A stretch of DNA of 32,826 bases from an uncultured Bacteroidales bacterium (GTDB lineage: Bacteria > Bacteroidota > Bacteroidia > Bacteroidales > Bacteroidaceae), in assembly GCA_902801475.1 (NCBI GenBank), contig CADCIO010000043.1, forward strand, positions 1 to 32,826, written 5' to 3'. Numbering within the stretch: the first letter of the stretch is position 1; each line of letters starts with the position of its first letter. Below, in pieces: positions 24,887 through 32,750 of this stretch. A model generated the notes under the pieces. It was not told the DNA's origin. It ran no database searches and saw only the letters and a list, made by a program, of their open reading frames with translations. Made by a program: the position numbers and the translations under genes.

Positions 24887-25890
24887 GATCCCAAGGGTAA
24901 TATGACTTTAAATGTTTGCTCCGTTCTCTCCACACGGATATGCCGATTCATCAGCAGCATGAAGCGCTTCTCCAGATTGGTCAGTCCCGTGCCGTGTGTC
25001 TCGGGCTTGTACTGCTTCGGATACATCGGGTTGATGACCATCAGTTCCTTCGCCTCGTTCATCACGATGTCCACCCGCATCCTGTGCTCGCTGTCTATCA
25101 TGTTGTGCACGGTCACGTTCTCGATGAGCGGCAGGAGTGCCAACACAGGAATGGAGAGGTTCATGCAGTCGGCTGGCACGTCGATGTGGACGTTGAGCTT
25201 GCCTGCATACCTCACTTCCATCACCTCGCTGAACGACCGCGCAAATTCCAGTTCTTCCTCCAGCGTCACCAGCTGTTTGCGCTCGCTCTGCAGGATGTAG
25301 CGGAAGATGTCGCTCAGGTGGTCGATATAGCAGATGGTGAGCTTGTCATCCTTCTTGCGGACGAGACTGCTGATGCCGCCAAGCGAGTTGAAAAAGAAGT
25401 GCGGATTGATCTGGTTCGTCAGTGCGGTGCAACGACTCTCCAGACTCTCAATCCGGAGTTGCTGCAACTCCTCCTCCTTCTTCTGATGGATAATGCCCAA
25501 GTAGTTCATGAAGCCCAACAGCAGTCCCATCATGCCCATGACGATGAACTGGAACGTCAGGATGATGGGGCGTCCGTCGAAGCCTGTGCAGATGAGTGCC
25601 GTGATGCCCTTGTAGAGGCCGTATGCCACGATGGTCAATGCCACGTTCGGCAGGATGCGCTTCAACAGCGACTGCGTCTTCAGCCAGCGCACATTGAACA
25701 GCAACAGTCCCATCGAGAACGCCCAGAAGAGCAGGAAACGGATGAGCATGTTGTCGATGTAGCAGACACGCCCATCGGCTGGCACGCAGTCCCAGTCCCA
25801 ACTCAGAAACAAGAGGTTGGGATAGCTGACGAATGCCGTGCACACCAGACTGGCCAGCAGAATCTTATTGAAGGATTTATCGTATTTCAT
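24883..25890 (-). CDS. LytS-type sensor histidine kinase
   Basis: 335 residues. Four predicted TM helices (about 10-30, 48-66, 80-100, 108-130) are followed by a short coiled coil and a His_kinase (PF06580) core with the phosphorylated H164 in QINPHFFFNSLGG. The HATPase domain shows LIENVTVHN and GTGLTNLEKRF. No large sensory domain is visible, so the signal is probably sensed in the membrane. A -7-like box (TAACTTTG, minus strand, 25926-25933) lies 36 bp upstream of the ATG. Together with the response regulator it forms a two-gene unit immediately upstream of the large gene train. Confidence 0.93.
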   Translation of the reverse strand: MKYDKSFNKILLASLVCTAFVSYPNLLFLSWDWDCVPADGRVCYIDNMLIRFLLFWAFSMGLLLFNVRWLKTQSLLKRILPNVALTIVAYGLYKGITALICTGFDGRPIILTFQFIVMGMMGLLLGFMNYLGIIHQKKEEELQQLRIESLESRCTALTNQINPHFFFNSLGGISSLVRKKDDKLTICYIDHLSDIFRYILQSERKQLVTLEEELEFARSFSEVMEVRYAGKLNVHIDVPADCMNLSIPVLALLPLIENVTVHNMIDSEHRMRVDIVMNEAKELMVINPMYPKQYKPETHGTGLTNLEKRFMLLMNRHIRVERTEQTFKVILPLGS

Positions 25891-25925
25891 TCTTGGGAAA
25901 GTACTTTCAAGACCGTTTTACGCCA

Positions 25926-25933
25926 CAAAGTTA
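25926..25933 (-). promoter_or_regulatory. Candidate -7 box for the histidine kinase/response regulator unit
   Basis: The minus strand reads TAACTTTG from 25933 to 25926, 36 bp before the ATG at 25890. A TTTTG sits upstream at 25958-25962, slightly farther than the usual spacing. Confidence 0.6.
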
Positions 25934-25973
25934 AGAATTAATCTCCGTGCTTCACGACAAAAGTGCATAAAAA

Positions 25974-26004
25974 CGTAAAATCGGCTCATCATGCCGATTT
26001 TACG
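25974..26004 (-). terminator. Rho-independent terminator of the aquaglyceroporin/G3E unit
   Basis: A perfect 12-bp stem (CGTAAAATCGGC / GCCGATTTTACG) encloses a 7-nt loop. On the minus strand the stem is followed by TTTTT. It begins about 20 bp after the G3E stop and separates that unit from the kinase promoter. Confidence 0.88.
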
Positions 26005-26022
26005 AATCAATTAAATAACAAA

Positions 26023-27105
26023 TCAAACCAATCTATGTGTCGGATTGGGTCGCCCGGGCTGTAAGTATCGCCATGCCAGCACCTCATCAGTGTATTGGCC
26101 GTCAATCGCCTGGACAAGCACCTCGCGGATGAGCTCGTCGAGATGTTCGGGCGTGGTCTCGACACGGGCATTGATGATGAGCTTCACGTTATCGCTCGTG
26201 CCAGCCGAACCACGCAGTTGCAGGGTCGATGCATCGCCTGTGATGTTGCCGACGGCATACTGCTTGCCATTCTCGGCAATGACCTTGACATGTCCCACAC
26301 GCAGCCGCTCCTTCTTGATGACTTTTGCGATGCCCGTCATGATGTCCTTCAGCACCGTGTCCCAATAGACGTTCTGTCCGGAGAGGGCGACTGTGCCATT
26401 GAGCCAACCCAGCACCGCCTCGCCGTGGGCATACTTGTCGTAGTCGATGTCGAGAATCTTCGTGCCCTCGCCCTGACGGTTTGCCACATCCTTGAACCAC
26501 TCGCGGATGCCTGTGCCGTTCATCGTGCTGCAGGCCATCACCTTCGTGTGGTGGAAGCAGGCTTGTGTGTCCTTCACGAGCTTTTCCAGTTCCTCGTCAC
26601 TCAGCAGGTCGGTCTTCGTGATGAGAATCACCTCACTCTCCTCCAACTGCTTGCGATAGATGTAGGCGGCATCCTCGTGCAGACCTCCATCGCCTCCGTA
26701 AAGGATGGACTTCAGTCGGGCGGGATCGCTCAGCACGGTCAGCGGCGAGACAATCACCTCTGTGTTGTGATACTTCTTCAGTGGACGCACGATGGTGGCG
26801 GTGAGGTCAGCGCAACTGCCCACAGGTTCTGCCAGAATGACATCGGCCTGCACATTGTCGCGCAGAGAATGGATGGCATCGATGAAGCCATTGAAATTGC
26901 AGCAGAAGCAACTGCCCGCCACCTCCGACACTTGCAGATTCGCCTGCTTGAGCAATCGGCTGTCAACGAGTTCTGGAGCCTGGTCGTTGGTGATGAGTCC
27001 AACACGCTTGCCCTGAGCCATCAGCCGCTGGGCAACGTCCCAAATCAGCGTGGTCTTCCCCGCTCCGAGGAAACCACCGCAAAGAATCAATCTTGTCTGG
27101 TTCAT
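26023..27105 (-). CDS. G3E-family (CobW/UreG-like) P-loop GTPase
   Basis: 360 residues. Walker A is GGFLGAGKTT (10-19), Walker B-like text ILAEPVGSC, a base-recognition-like TKTD, and the metal-binding CxCC motif GSCFCCN (C66-C68-C69) typical of G3E metallochaperones. The C-terminal CobW-type domain follows. Family members insert or guard metals, but the metal here cannot be read from sequence. The gene shares the aquaglyceroporin transcript (30 bp gap) and ends at a strong hairpin terminator (25974-26004). Confidence 0.9.
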   Translation of the reverse strand: MNQTRLILCGGFLGAGKTTLIWDVAQRLMAQGKRVGLITNDQAPELVDSRLLKQANLQVSEVAGSCFCCNFNGFIDAIHSLRDNVQADVILAEPVGSCADLTATIVRPLKKYHNTEVIVSPLTVLSDPARLKSILYGGDGGLHEDAAYIYRKQLEESEVILITKTDLLSDEELEKLVKDTQACFHHTKVMACSTMNGTGIREWFKDVANRQGEGTKILDIDYDKYAHGEAVLGWLNGTVALSGQNVYWDTVLKDIMTGIAKVIKKERLRVGHVKVIAENGKQYAVGNITGDASTLQLRGSAGTSDNVKLIINARVETTPEHLDELIREVLVQAIDGQYTDEVLAWRYLQPGRPNPTHRLV

Positions 27106-27135
27106 GATTTTCTTATTATAAATATTGTATATCGT

Positions 27136-27948
27136 CTATTTTCCACATCCGCACGAACGGTTCTTCTTCTCATTGATGGGCTCGAGCACATACTTGAAGA
27201 AGAGCGCTGCAAGGCTGGAGCCGATGATAGGAGCCAGCACATACACCCAGAACCATCCGCCGACAGCATCAGGCAAGGCTGCATCGCCCCACCCTGTCAC
27301 GTATGCCACGATGCGTGGTCCTAAGTCGCGTGCAGGATTCAGTCCCGCCTGCGTCAGCGGAGCGATGAAGAAGATGATGCTACTCACCGTCAGTCCGATG
27401 AACACGGGTTGCAGGTCAGACGACGGACGCCCCACGTTGCAGTCCTCCGTCAGGGCAAAAATGAACAGCGCCAACAGGAATGTGCCGAAACCTTCAGCAC
27501 ACATTGCCAAAGGAAGCGAAACTTCCGAGATGGTCGCATCGCCTGGATTCGGATAGAACTCGCCGAACATCCGTGCCGTATCGACCGACGCTGCCGAGCC
27601 TCTCACAATGCCATTCACGGCCTCGTAATGCTCGATGGAAGGCGAAAACAGTCCAAACAGCACCAGACCAGCCAACACGGCGCCCAACAACTGTGCCACC
27701 AGATAGAGCGGCAACCGTTTGGGACACATCCGACCGGCCAACACCATCGCCACCGACACAGCGGGATTCAAATGCGCACAGCAGATGTTCCGCGTCAGGA
27801 AAATCGCCAGCGTCACACCCAAACCCCACACCAAACCAATCTGGAAGATGCTGTTATACTCCCCAAAAAGAACCGCCACAGCCACGCTGCAGCATCCCAA
27901 GAGCGTGAGAACGAACGTTCCCATCAACTCGCCAATAAAATCCTTCAT
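27136..27948 (-). CDS. Aquaglyceroporin (MIP family)
   Basis: About 270 residues, six TM helices, two NPA boxes (HLNPAVS at 61-63 and GLNPARD at 204-206). The Asp after the second NPAR (D208) favours a glycerol/metalloid-permeable rather than water-only channel. The start at 27948 (MKDFIGELMG) gives a normal first helix, with the -7 box at 27999-28006 about 50 bp upstream; the frame is open to 28011. The tail ends in a Cys-rich SCGCGK. Its divergence from an ArsC gene and the shared operator suggest a metalloid role, as in AqpS-type channels, but ordinary glycerol uptake remains possible. Confidence 0.9.
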   Translation of the reverse strand: MKDFIGELMGTFVLTLLGCCSVAVAVLFGEYNSIFQIGLVWGLGVTLAIFLTRNICCAHLNPAVSVAMVLAGRMCPKRLPLYLVAQLLGAVLAGLVLFGLFSPSIEHYEAVNGIVRGSAASVDTARMFGEFYPNPGDATISEVSLPLAMCAEGFGTFLLALFIFALTEDCNVGRPSSDLQPVFIGLTVSSIIFFIAPLTQAGLNPARDLGPRIVAYVTGWGDAALPDAVGGWFWVYVLAPIIGSSLAALFFKYVLEPINEKKNRSCGCGK

Positions 27949-27998
27949 AAAGATATTGAATGTAAAGATATTAAATGTACAAGAAATCAAATTTCCCG

Positions 27999-28006
27999 CA
28001 AAGGTA
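27999..28006 (-). promoter_or_regulatory. Bacteroidota -7 box for the aquaglyceroporin
   Basis: On the minus strand TACCTTTG reads from 28006 to 27999, about 50 bp before the ATG at 27948. It is symmetric to the arsC box about 28075. A -33 element is not obvious. Confidence 0.7.
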
Positions 28007-28043
28007 ATCAATAATCCCCTACCCTGTTTCAGTCCCTCTCGCT

Positions 28044-28106
28044 ATCACGAAAAGCAGTTGTGCCAACACGAAAACCTTTCGTGTTCAGTCCTCATCTTTT
28101 CGTGAT
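28044..28106. promoter_or_regulatory. Symmetric four-half-site operator between aquaglyceroporin and arsC
   Basis: Two nested inverted repeats share one centre at 28075. The inner pair is AACACGAAA (28065-28073) with TTTCGTGTT (28077-28085). The outer pair is ATCACGAAAAG (28044-28054) with CTTTTCGTGAT (28096-28106). Half-sites (CACGAAA/TTTCGTG) on each arm are in the same orientation, 21 bp apart. The two divergent -7 boxes (28006 and 28144 inner edges) are each exactly 38 bp from the outer arms. The position upstream of both core promoters suggests an activator or dual regulator. Confidence 0.8.
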
Positions 28107-28143
28107 GAGTCCCTTTACAGACTCGCCATCCAACAATAATCAT

Positions 28144-28151
28144 TATCTTTG
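28144..28151 (+). promoter_or_regulatory. Bacteroidota -7 box for arsC
   Basis: TATCTTTG matches TAnnTTTG, 38 bp before the ATG at 28190. No clear -33 TTTG is present, as expected for an activator-dependent promoter. Confidence 0.75.
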
Positions 28152-28189
28152 CACCATTCAAACATCACACATATATCATCTATAAGAAC

Positions 28190-28696
28190 ATGAAAACAAT
28201 CAAGACTATCCTTTTGGTATGCTTCGCCCTCTTCATGGGCGCAACCACAGTGAACGCAAAAAAGCACGGCATCAAAGTGCTCGTGCTTTGTACTGGCAAC
28301 ACCTGCCGCAGCCAGATGGCTCACGGCCTGCTTGAATCATATGGAAAGGATCTCGCCGTCTATTCAGGAGGTGTCAAGGCCGAACCTCGTGTCAATCCAC
28401 GTGCCGTGCTGGTCATGCGCGAAATGGGCATCGACATCAGCGACCACAAGCCCTGCCAGGTCGATGAATACATGGATGAAGACTGGGACTACGTCATCAC
28501 CGTATGCGACAATGCTGACAAGACCTGCCCTGTCTTCCGTGGCAACGTCAAGCATCGTCTCCACATTCCTTTCGAAGACCCCAGCAAGGTGACCGAGGGA
28601 ACCTACGAATTCAAGATGAACGAGTACCGCCGCATCCGCGACGAAATCAACGACAAGTTCTTCAAACTCTACTGCGAGATGGAGGAAAGGAAATGA
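28190..28696 (+). CDS. arsC: Exported arsenate reductase (thioredoxin-type ArsC)
   Basis: 168 residues. The N-terminal 23 residues are a Sec signal peptide (TILLVCFALFMGATTVNA). The low-molecular-weight-phosphatase fold follows with P-loop CTGNTCR (C34-R40). C34, C39, C106 and C113 keep the spacing of the thioredoxin-coupled ArsC catalytic set (72 residues from the first Cys to the third, then 7). IPFEDPS matches the usual DP motif. The promoter -7 box lies at 28144-28151. Most ArsC enzymes are cytoplasmic, so a signal peptide is unusual; the start is supported because no other ATG retains the whole fold. The function is inferred from the cysteines, with an LMW-PTP-like phosphatase as the alternative. 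Confidence 0.85.
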   Translation: MKTIKTILLVCFALFMGATTVNAKKHGIKVLVLCTGNTCRSQMAHGLLESYGKDLAVYSGGVKAEPRVNPRAVLVMREMGIDISDHKPCQVDEYMDEDWDYVITVCDNADKTCPVFRGNVKHRLHIPFEDPSKVTEGTYEFKMNEYRRIRDEINDKFFKLYCEMEERK

Positions 28697-28756
28697 ACTA
28701 TTGGTTATAGGTAAGTTACCGTTTCCTCTATCGGCTTGAGACTGATGTGATTGGTT

Positions 28757-29472
28757 TTACTTTGTTTCCAGTTTCCAGCCGTTATCACCGTGGTAAATCA
28801 TCTGATGGGTCATGCCACCGTCGATGCAGATGTTCTCGCCTGTGATGAAACCAGCCTTGTCGGAACAAAGGTACAGCACCATGTTGGCGATATCCATAGG
28901 ATTGCCAACACGTCCGGCTGGCTGTTGTATGGCATCGGGGCCTTCATATACAGTATAGTTCGTATCAATCCATCCTGGGGAGATAGAGTTGACACGTACC
29001 TTCCCTGCAAGGCTTACAGCCAGAGCATGGGTCAATGCAGCGATGCCTCCTTTGGCTGCCGTGTAGCTCTCTGTCTGAGGCTGGCTCATGCGGTCTCGTG
29101 ATGATGAGATGTTCACGATGGCGGCACCTTCGGCAAAATACGGAGCAAAGAGTTTGGTGATATAAAACGGAGCTGTGACTCCAACGCTCATAGCATATGG
29201 AATTCCTCATAGCTGCACACATCAATGCCCCTCATCAATGGCAGGGCATTATTGATGAGATAATCAACGTGTCCATATTTCTCAATGACCTCTTGGGCAA
29301 AGCACTCCAACACCGACTTGTCTGATATGTCACCGACGAAGTGACCTCCGTCCTGCTTGTCAATCACGCAGACCTTAGCTCCTGACTTCTGGAACTCCTC
29401 TGCGATGCAGCGGCCTATGCCCTGTGCACCGCCCGTTATGACGGCTACTTTATCTTTGAAAAACATATTCAT
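28757..29472 (-). pseudogene. Short-chain dehydrogenase/reductase, frameshifted
   Basis: The first frame (from 29472) begins with the cofactor loop VITGGAQGIG and continues through NNA to VCSYEEF; it then ends prematurely at 29188. The second frame, entered at about 29191, continues with MSVGVTAPFYITKLF, the catalytic YTAAK, SPGWIDT and the C-terminal IDGG. Both halves together make a complete classical SDR of about 240 residues. A single missing base in TTCCATATG (around 29195) would restore the frame. This could be a real mutation or a sequencing/assembly error. The gene lies 55 bp after the glutathione peroxidase. Confidence 0.85.
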
Positions 29473-29527
29473 TCTTGTTTTATATAATATATTTCACTTT
29501 TGAAGCATCACAAGGTTTGGCTTCAGG

Positions 29528-30067
29528 CTACTCGTCAGGATTGACTTCCATCTGCATGTCAGCCTCGATGGTGGAAACCTGATCGCGTGACTCATAACGT
29601 TTGATGACCTTGCCATCGCGTCCGATGAGAAACTTGGTGAAGTTCCATTTGATGTCACCACCGCCAGCTTGCTCCTTCAGCCACATATAAAGAGGATGTG
29701 CGTTCTCGCCGTTCACATCAATCTTGTTGAATTGTGGGAAGTGGATGTCGAAATTGGCCGTGCAGAACTGGTGGATCTCCTGAATGGTGCCAGGAGCCTG
29801 CTGTCCGAACTGGTTGCAAGGGAAGTCAAGAATCTCGAAGCCCTGACCGTGATACTTCTGGTAGAGTGGTTCCAAGTCTTTGTACTGAGGTGTGAACCCG
29901 CATCGGGTGGCTGTGTTGACAATCAGCAACACCTTCCCTTTGTAGTCAGCGAGTGACACTTCCTGACCCACATCGTTCTTTACCTTGAAATCATAAATGC
30001 ATTGTGCCGAGAGGGTCAGCACACTTACCATTGCCATGAGGCAGAATAATAGTCTTCGTATCATCAT
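29528..30067 (-). CDS. Exported glutathione peroxidase-like thiol peroxidase
   Basis: 179 residues with an N-terminal signal sequence (MMIRRLLFCLMAMVSVLTLSA). The peroxidatic Cys is C56 in NTATRCGFTPQY, and the family motifs FPCNQFG and WNFTKFLIGRDG follow. The enzyme would reduce hydroperoxides in the periplasm with an unknown thiol donor. A TAACTTTG -7 box lies on the minus strand at 30146-30153. It is probably cotranscribed with the frameshifted SDR. Confidence 0.92.
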   Translation of the reverse strand: MMIRRLLFCLMAMVSVLTLSAQCIYDFKVKNDVGQEVSLADYKGKVLLIVNTATRCGFTPQYKDLEPLYQKYHGQGFEILDFPCNQFGQQAPGTIQEIHQFCTANFDIHFPQFNKIDVNGENAHPLYMWLKEQAGGGDIKWNFTKFLIGRDGKVIKRYESRDQVSTIEADMQMEVNPDE

Positions 30068-30145
30068 CGTTTTGTTTTATGTTTGGTTGCTTGTTTGCTT
30101 TTATGATGGTTGTCATTCTACATGCACAACTTGTATTGATGAGCA

Positions 30146-30153
30146 CAAAGTTA
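30146..30153 (-). promoter_or_regulatory. Candidate -7 box for the glutathione peroxidase
   Basis: The minus strand reads TAACTTTG from 30153 to 30146, about 80 bp before the ATG at 30067. No good -33 partner is found at the usual spacing. Confidence 0.55.
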
Positions 30154-30257
30154 TGATAAATTCTTTATATGACGATAGGTTTGCGAAACAGAAAGACCAT
30201 TCATAAGGCATTTTTAACAATTTTGAACCCCCTACAGAGGGCTTTTTGTGATGTTTG

Positions 30258-30289
30258 TTTGGTGCTTTGATTGTTTTGCCCTACCTTTG
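30258..30289 (+). promoter_or_regulatory. Bacteroidota promoter for the esterase/nitroreductase unit
   Basis: A TTTG at 30258-30261, 20 bp, then TACCTTTG at 30282-30289. Spacing and both boxes fit the Bacteroidota consensus. The 5' leader would be about 95 nt. Confidence 0.8.
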
Positions 30290-30389
30290 TAAATCAATTT
30301 TTACCAAAACCACTGGCAGAGAGGTTCCGCAAGGAGCCCTACCGCGATATAGAGGATAGAAAACAAATAACAATAACAATAACACAAAC

Positions 30390-31856
30390 ATGAAACAGAA
30401 CCAAATCCATATGATGCTTGTAGCCATTCTTTTGCTGTACACGTCTATCGCAAGGGCGCAGTATCAACAAGTGAATGACATCCCCTACACAGAATCGACA
30501 GATGCTTACGCACAAGAGCGCTGTAAACTCGATGTGTATTACCCTACGAATCGAAAGGATGCCCCTGTGGTGGTTTGGCTTCACGGTGGAGGCATCGAGG
30601 GTGGTAACAAACACATTGATCAGGAACTCAAGAACAGCGGTCTGGTGGTCGTGGCACCCAATTATCGGCTCCTGCCCAAAGCCAACATCGACCAATGTCT
30701 GGACGATGCTGCCGCTGCTGTGGCTTGGACATACAAGAACATTGAAAAATATGGCGGGTGCAAACGCAAGATTTTCGTGGCAGGACACTCTGCTGGAGGC
30801 TATCTGCTCGACCTCATCGGCTTGGACAAGAAATGGCTCGCCAAATATGGCGTCGATGCCGACAGTCTGGCTGCCCTCGTGCCTTTCAGCGGTCAATGCA
30901 TCACCCATTACAATATTCGTAAGCAACAGGGCATTGGCCCTCTGCAACCGACCATCGACCAGTATGCTCCGCTCACCTATGTCCGTCTTGATGCCCCACC
31001 CATCGTCATCATTTCTGGTGACAGAGAGCTAGAACTCTACGGACGCTATGAGGAACAAGCCTATTTCTGGCGCATGTTGAAATTGGTGGGACATCCTGAT
31101 GTCACTCTTTATGAAATGCAAGGCTACGATCATGGTTTCATGCCACAACCTGCCTATAAAATATTGAAAGATCATATCCGTCGCTTGACAGCCAAAATGA
31201 CTTCAGCCCTACCCAAACCAACGATTAAAACTGAGCAACAGGCTGAATACCGATTCGAATGGAAACCCTCTTTTATCAGACGGGATGCCAAGATTGACGA
31301 ATCGAATCCATCCGTTCTCCATCTTGGAACCAACAATGGCTATTACGACCTAACTGCTGAGACGGGGGCGCTCATCAAGAGACTCAAGGACTTTTCGGTG
31401 TCCATACATTTCAAAGTCAGTTCAGAAAATGATCTTGACGGCTACGGACACTTCCTCTTTGCTTTCTCCCAACTGGCTGAGAACAGCGCCCAAGAAGGAC
31501 CCTATATGGCCATGCGTCTGAACGAGCAGCGATTCGAGACTTCTACAGGAGGATACGAACATGAGGAAATCATCATGCAGGGAGGAAAGCCCAAGCGAAA
31601 CACATGGATACACGTCCTCTACCGACAGCAGGGACATAAAGGCGAGCTCTTCTTAGATGGGAAACTGATTGGACGGAACAACAACATGCCCATCCTCTCA
31701 GAGATATTCAAAGACGCACCAGCCAATTGCTGGATTGGACGAGCTCCTTTCCGTGGTGACAAATTCCTGACGCAGACAGACGTGGCAGACTTCCGTATCT
31801 ACGATTATGCCGTCAGCAATCAAGAAATACAAAGGCTCAAACAAGTGAGCAAATAA
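30390..31856 (+). CDS. Secreted alpha/beta-hydrolase esterase with C-terminal LamG-like domain
   Basis: 488 residues. A signal peptide (1-23, ending at ARA|Q) is followed by an esterase/lipase fold with oxyanion HGGG (65-68), nucleophile GHSAGG (S134), acid D211 in SGDRE and H248 in YDHGF. Residues ~288-486 look like a concanavalin/LamG beta-sandwich (FSVSIHFKVSSEND, WIHVLYRQQG, GELFLDGKLIG, VADFRIYDYAVS), which may bind carbohydrate. A typical Bacteroidota promoter (TTTG-N20-TACCTTTG) lies at 30258-30289. The substrate is unknown. The nitroreductase follows by 21 bp on the same transcript. Confidence 0.9.
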   Translation: MKQNQIHMMLVAILLLYTSIARAQYQQVNDIPYTESTDAYAQERCKLDVYYPTNRKDAPVVVWLHGGGIEGGNKHIDQELKNSGLVVVAPNYRLLPKANIDQCLDDAAAAVAWTYKNIEKYGGCKRKIFVAGHSAGGYLLDLIGLDKKWLAKYGVDADSLAALVPFSGQCITHYNIRKQQGIGPLQPTIDQYAPLTYVRLDAPPIVIISGDRELELYGRYEEQAYFWRMLKLVGHPDVTLYEMQGYDHGFMPQPAYKILKDHIRRLTAKMTSALPKPTIKTEQQAEYRFEWKPSFIRRDAKIDESNPSVLHLGTNNGYYDLTAETGALIKRLKDFSVSIHFKVSSENDLDGYGHFLFAFSQLAENSAQEGPYMAMRLNEQRFETSTGGYEHEEIIMQGGKPKRNTWIHVLYRQQGHKGELFLDGKLIGRNNNMPILSEIFKDAPANCWIGRAPFRGDKFLTQTDVADFRIYDYAVSNQEIQRLKQVSK

Positions 31857-31877
31857 ACAATAAAAGAGAATACGACA

Positions 31878-32504
31878 ATGAAAAAAGAGATCATTTTTGG
31901 TGCTGTCATAGCACTGTTATCATTGGCCAGCTGTTCATCAAACTGCAATGAAAATGAGCAAGCAACCTCTGCACAGTCTTTCGACGAAGTTCTTTCAACC
32001 CGTAGAAGTGTCCGTAGCTATGATGCCTCGAGGAAGATTTCAGAGGCAGAAGTCAGGGAACTTCTCAAAGCCACACAGGAAGCACCCTCATGGGCTAATC
32101 AACAACCAACGAAGTATTATGTAGCCATCAGCGAAGAGAAACTGGCAGCAGTTCAGGACATGGTCGGCGGTAACAAGGAGCGCATCAAGGATGCCCCCGT
32201 ACTTATCGTTTCCACCTTCGAACGTGGCAAGTCTGGCTTTTTCCAAGGTGAGCAGACCAACGAGGTCGGTGACGGTTGGGGTGCTTACGACAACGGCCTG
32301 AGCAACTGCTACCTGATTCTGAAGGCAAGAGCGATGGGATTCGACACCCTCATCATGGGTATGCGTGATGCCGACCAACTCAGGTCCCTCTTCGCCATCC
32401 CAGAGAACGAGACCATCATGGCTGTCATCGCCTTAGGATACAGAGCAGAAGAACCCAACCGTCCAGAAAGACGAGCCCTTGACGAGATTGTGAAATTCTA
32501 TTAA
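31878..32504 (+). CDS. Nitroreductase-family lipoprotein
   Basis: 208 residues. A lipoprotein signal ends at ALLSLASC (C19), and a nitroreductase fold follows with the flavin-site text STRRSVRSYDA, QEAPSWANQQP and ERGKSGFF, and the late GFDTLIMGM...ALGYRAEEPNRPERR. Most relatives are cytoplasmic FMN enzymes, so a lipid anchor is unusual. It is linked to the esterase by 21 bp. The substrate is unknown; the fold and the Arg/Ser at the N-terminal flavin site support FMN binding. Confidence 0.9.
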   Translation: MKKEIIFGAVIALLSLASCSSNCNENEQATSAQSFDEVLSTRRSVRSYDASRKISEAEVRELLKATQEAPSWANQQPTKYYVAISEEKLAAVQDMVGGNKERIKDAPVLIVSTFERGKSGFFQGEQTNEVGDGWGAYDNGLSNCYLILKARAMGFDTLIMGMRDADQLRSLFAIPENETIMAVIALGYRAEEPNRPERRALDEIVKFY

Positions 32505-32750
32505 TTTTCTCTCACATAGTCCATTTCATTAATACAGACCTGGGGCAAGGAGCAATTCAGCGATGTGGTGACGAATTGACGAGTGAGATTACTATCCCTT
32601 GTTGCTGTCCCTTGTAAACCTACCATGCTCATTCGGTGATTTTAATGTCTAAAAAATGAGGAATGTGCCAGATGCATGTACTATTGACTGATAATTGTAA
32701 ACTTCTTCTCAATGCAATAATCTCTAATCACTAGTGTCTCTTAATATATG
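32505..32750. other. Gene-free interval between convergent genes
   Basis: No gene is supported here. It holds two heptamer units (32542-32555) and A/T-rich sequence. I see no convincing hairpin-plus-T terminator. Confidence 0.6.
32542..32555. repeat. Two heptamer units
   Basis: GGGGCAA and GGAGCAA, a minimal array downstream of the nitroreductase, isolated from the rest. Confidence 0.8.

Larger units (their letters stand above)
30068..30389. other. Divergent intergenic region between glutathione peroxidase and esterase
   Basis: This 322-bp region separates divergent genes. It holds one promoter on each strand (30146-30153 minus, 30258-30289 plus). A weak 4-bp stem with a T-run (30227-30246) is too short to call a terminator. 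Confidence 0.6.

Noticed and set aside
28705..28725. Short inverted repeat GGTAA-G-TTACC after arsC as a terminator
   Set aside because: It has a 5-bp A/T-rich stem, a 1-nt centre and no T-run.
30227..30246. Hairpin CCCT-ACAG-AGGG with a T-run as a terminator
   Set aside because: The stem is only 4 bp and there is no plus-strand gene immediately upstream.
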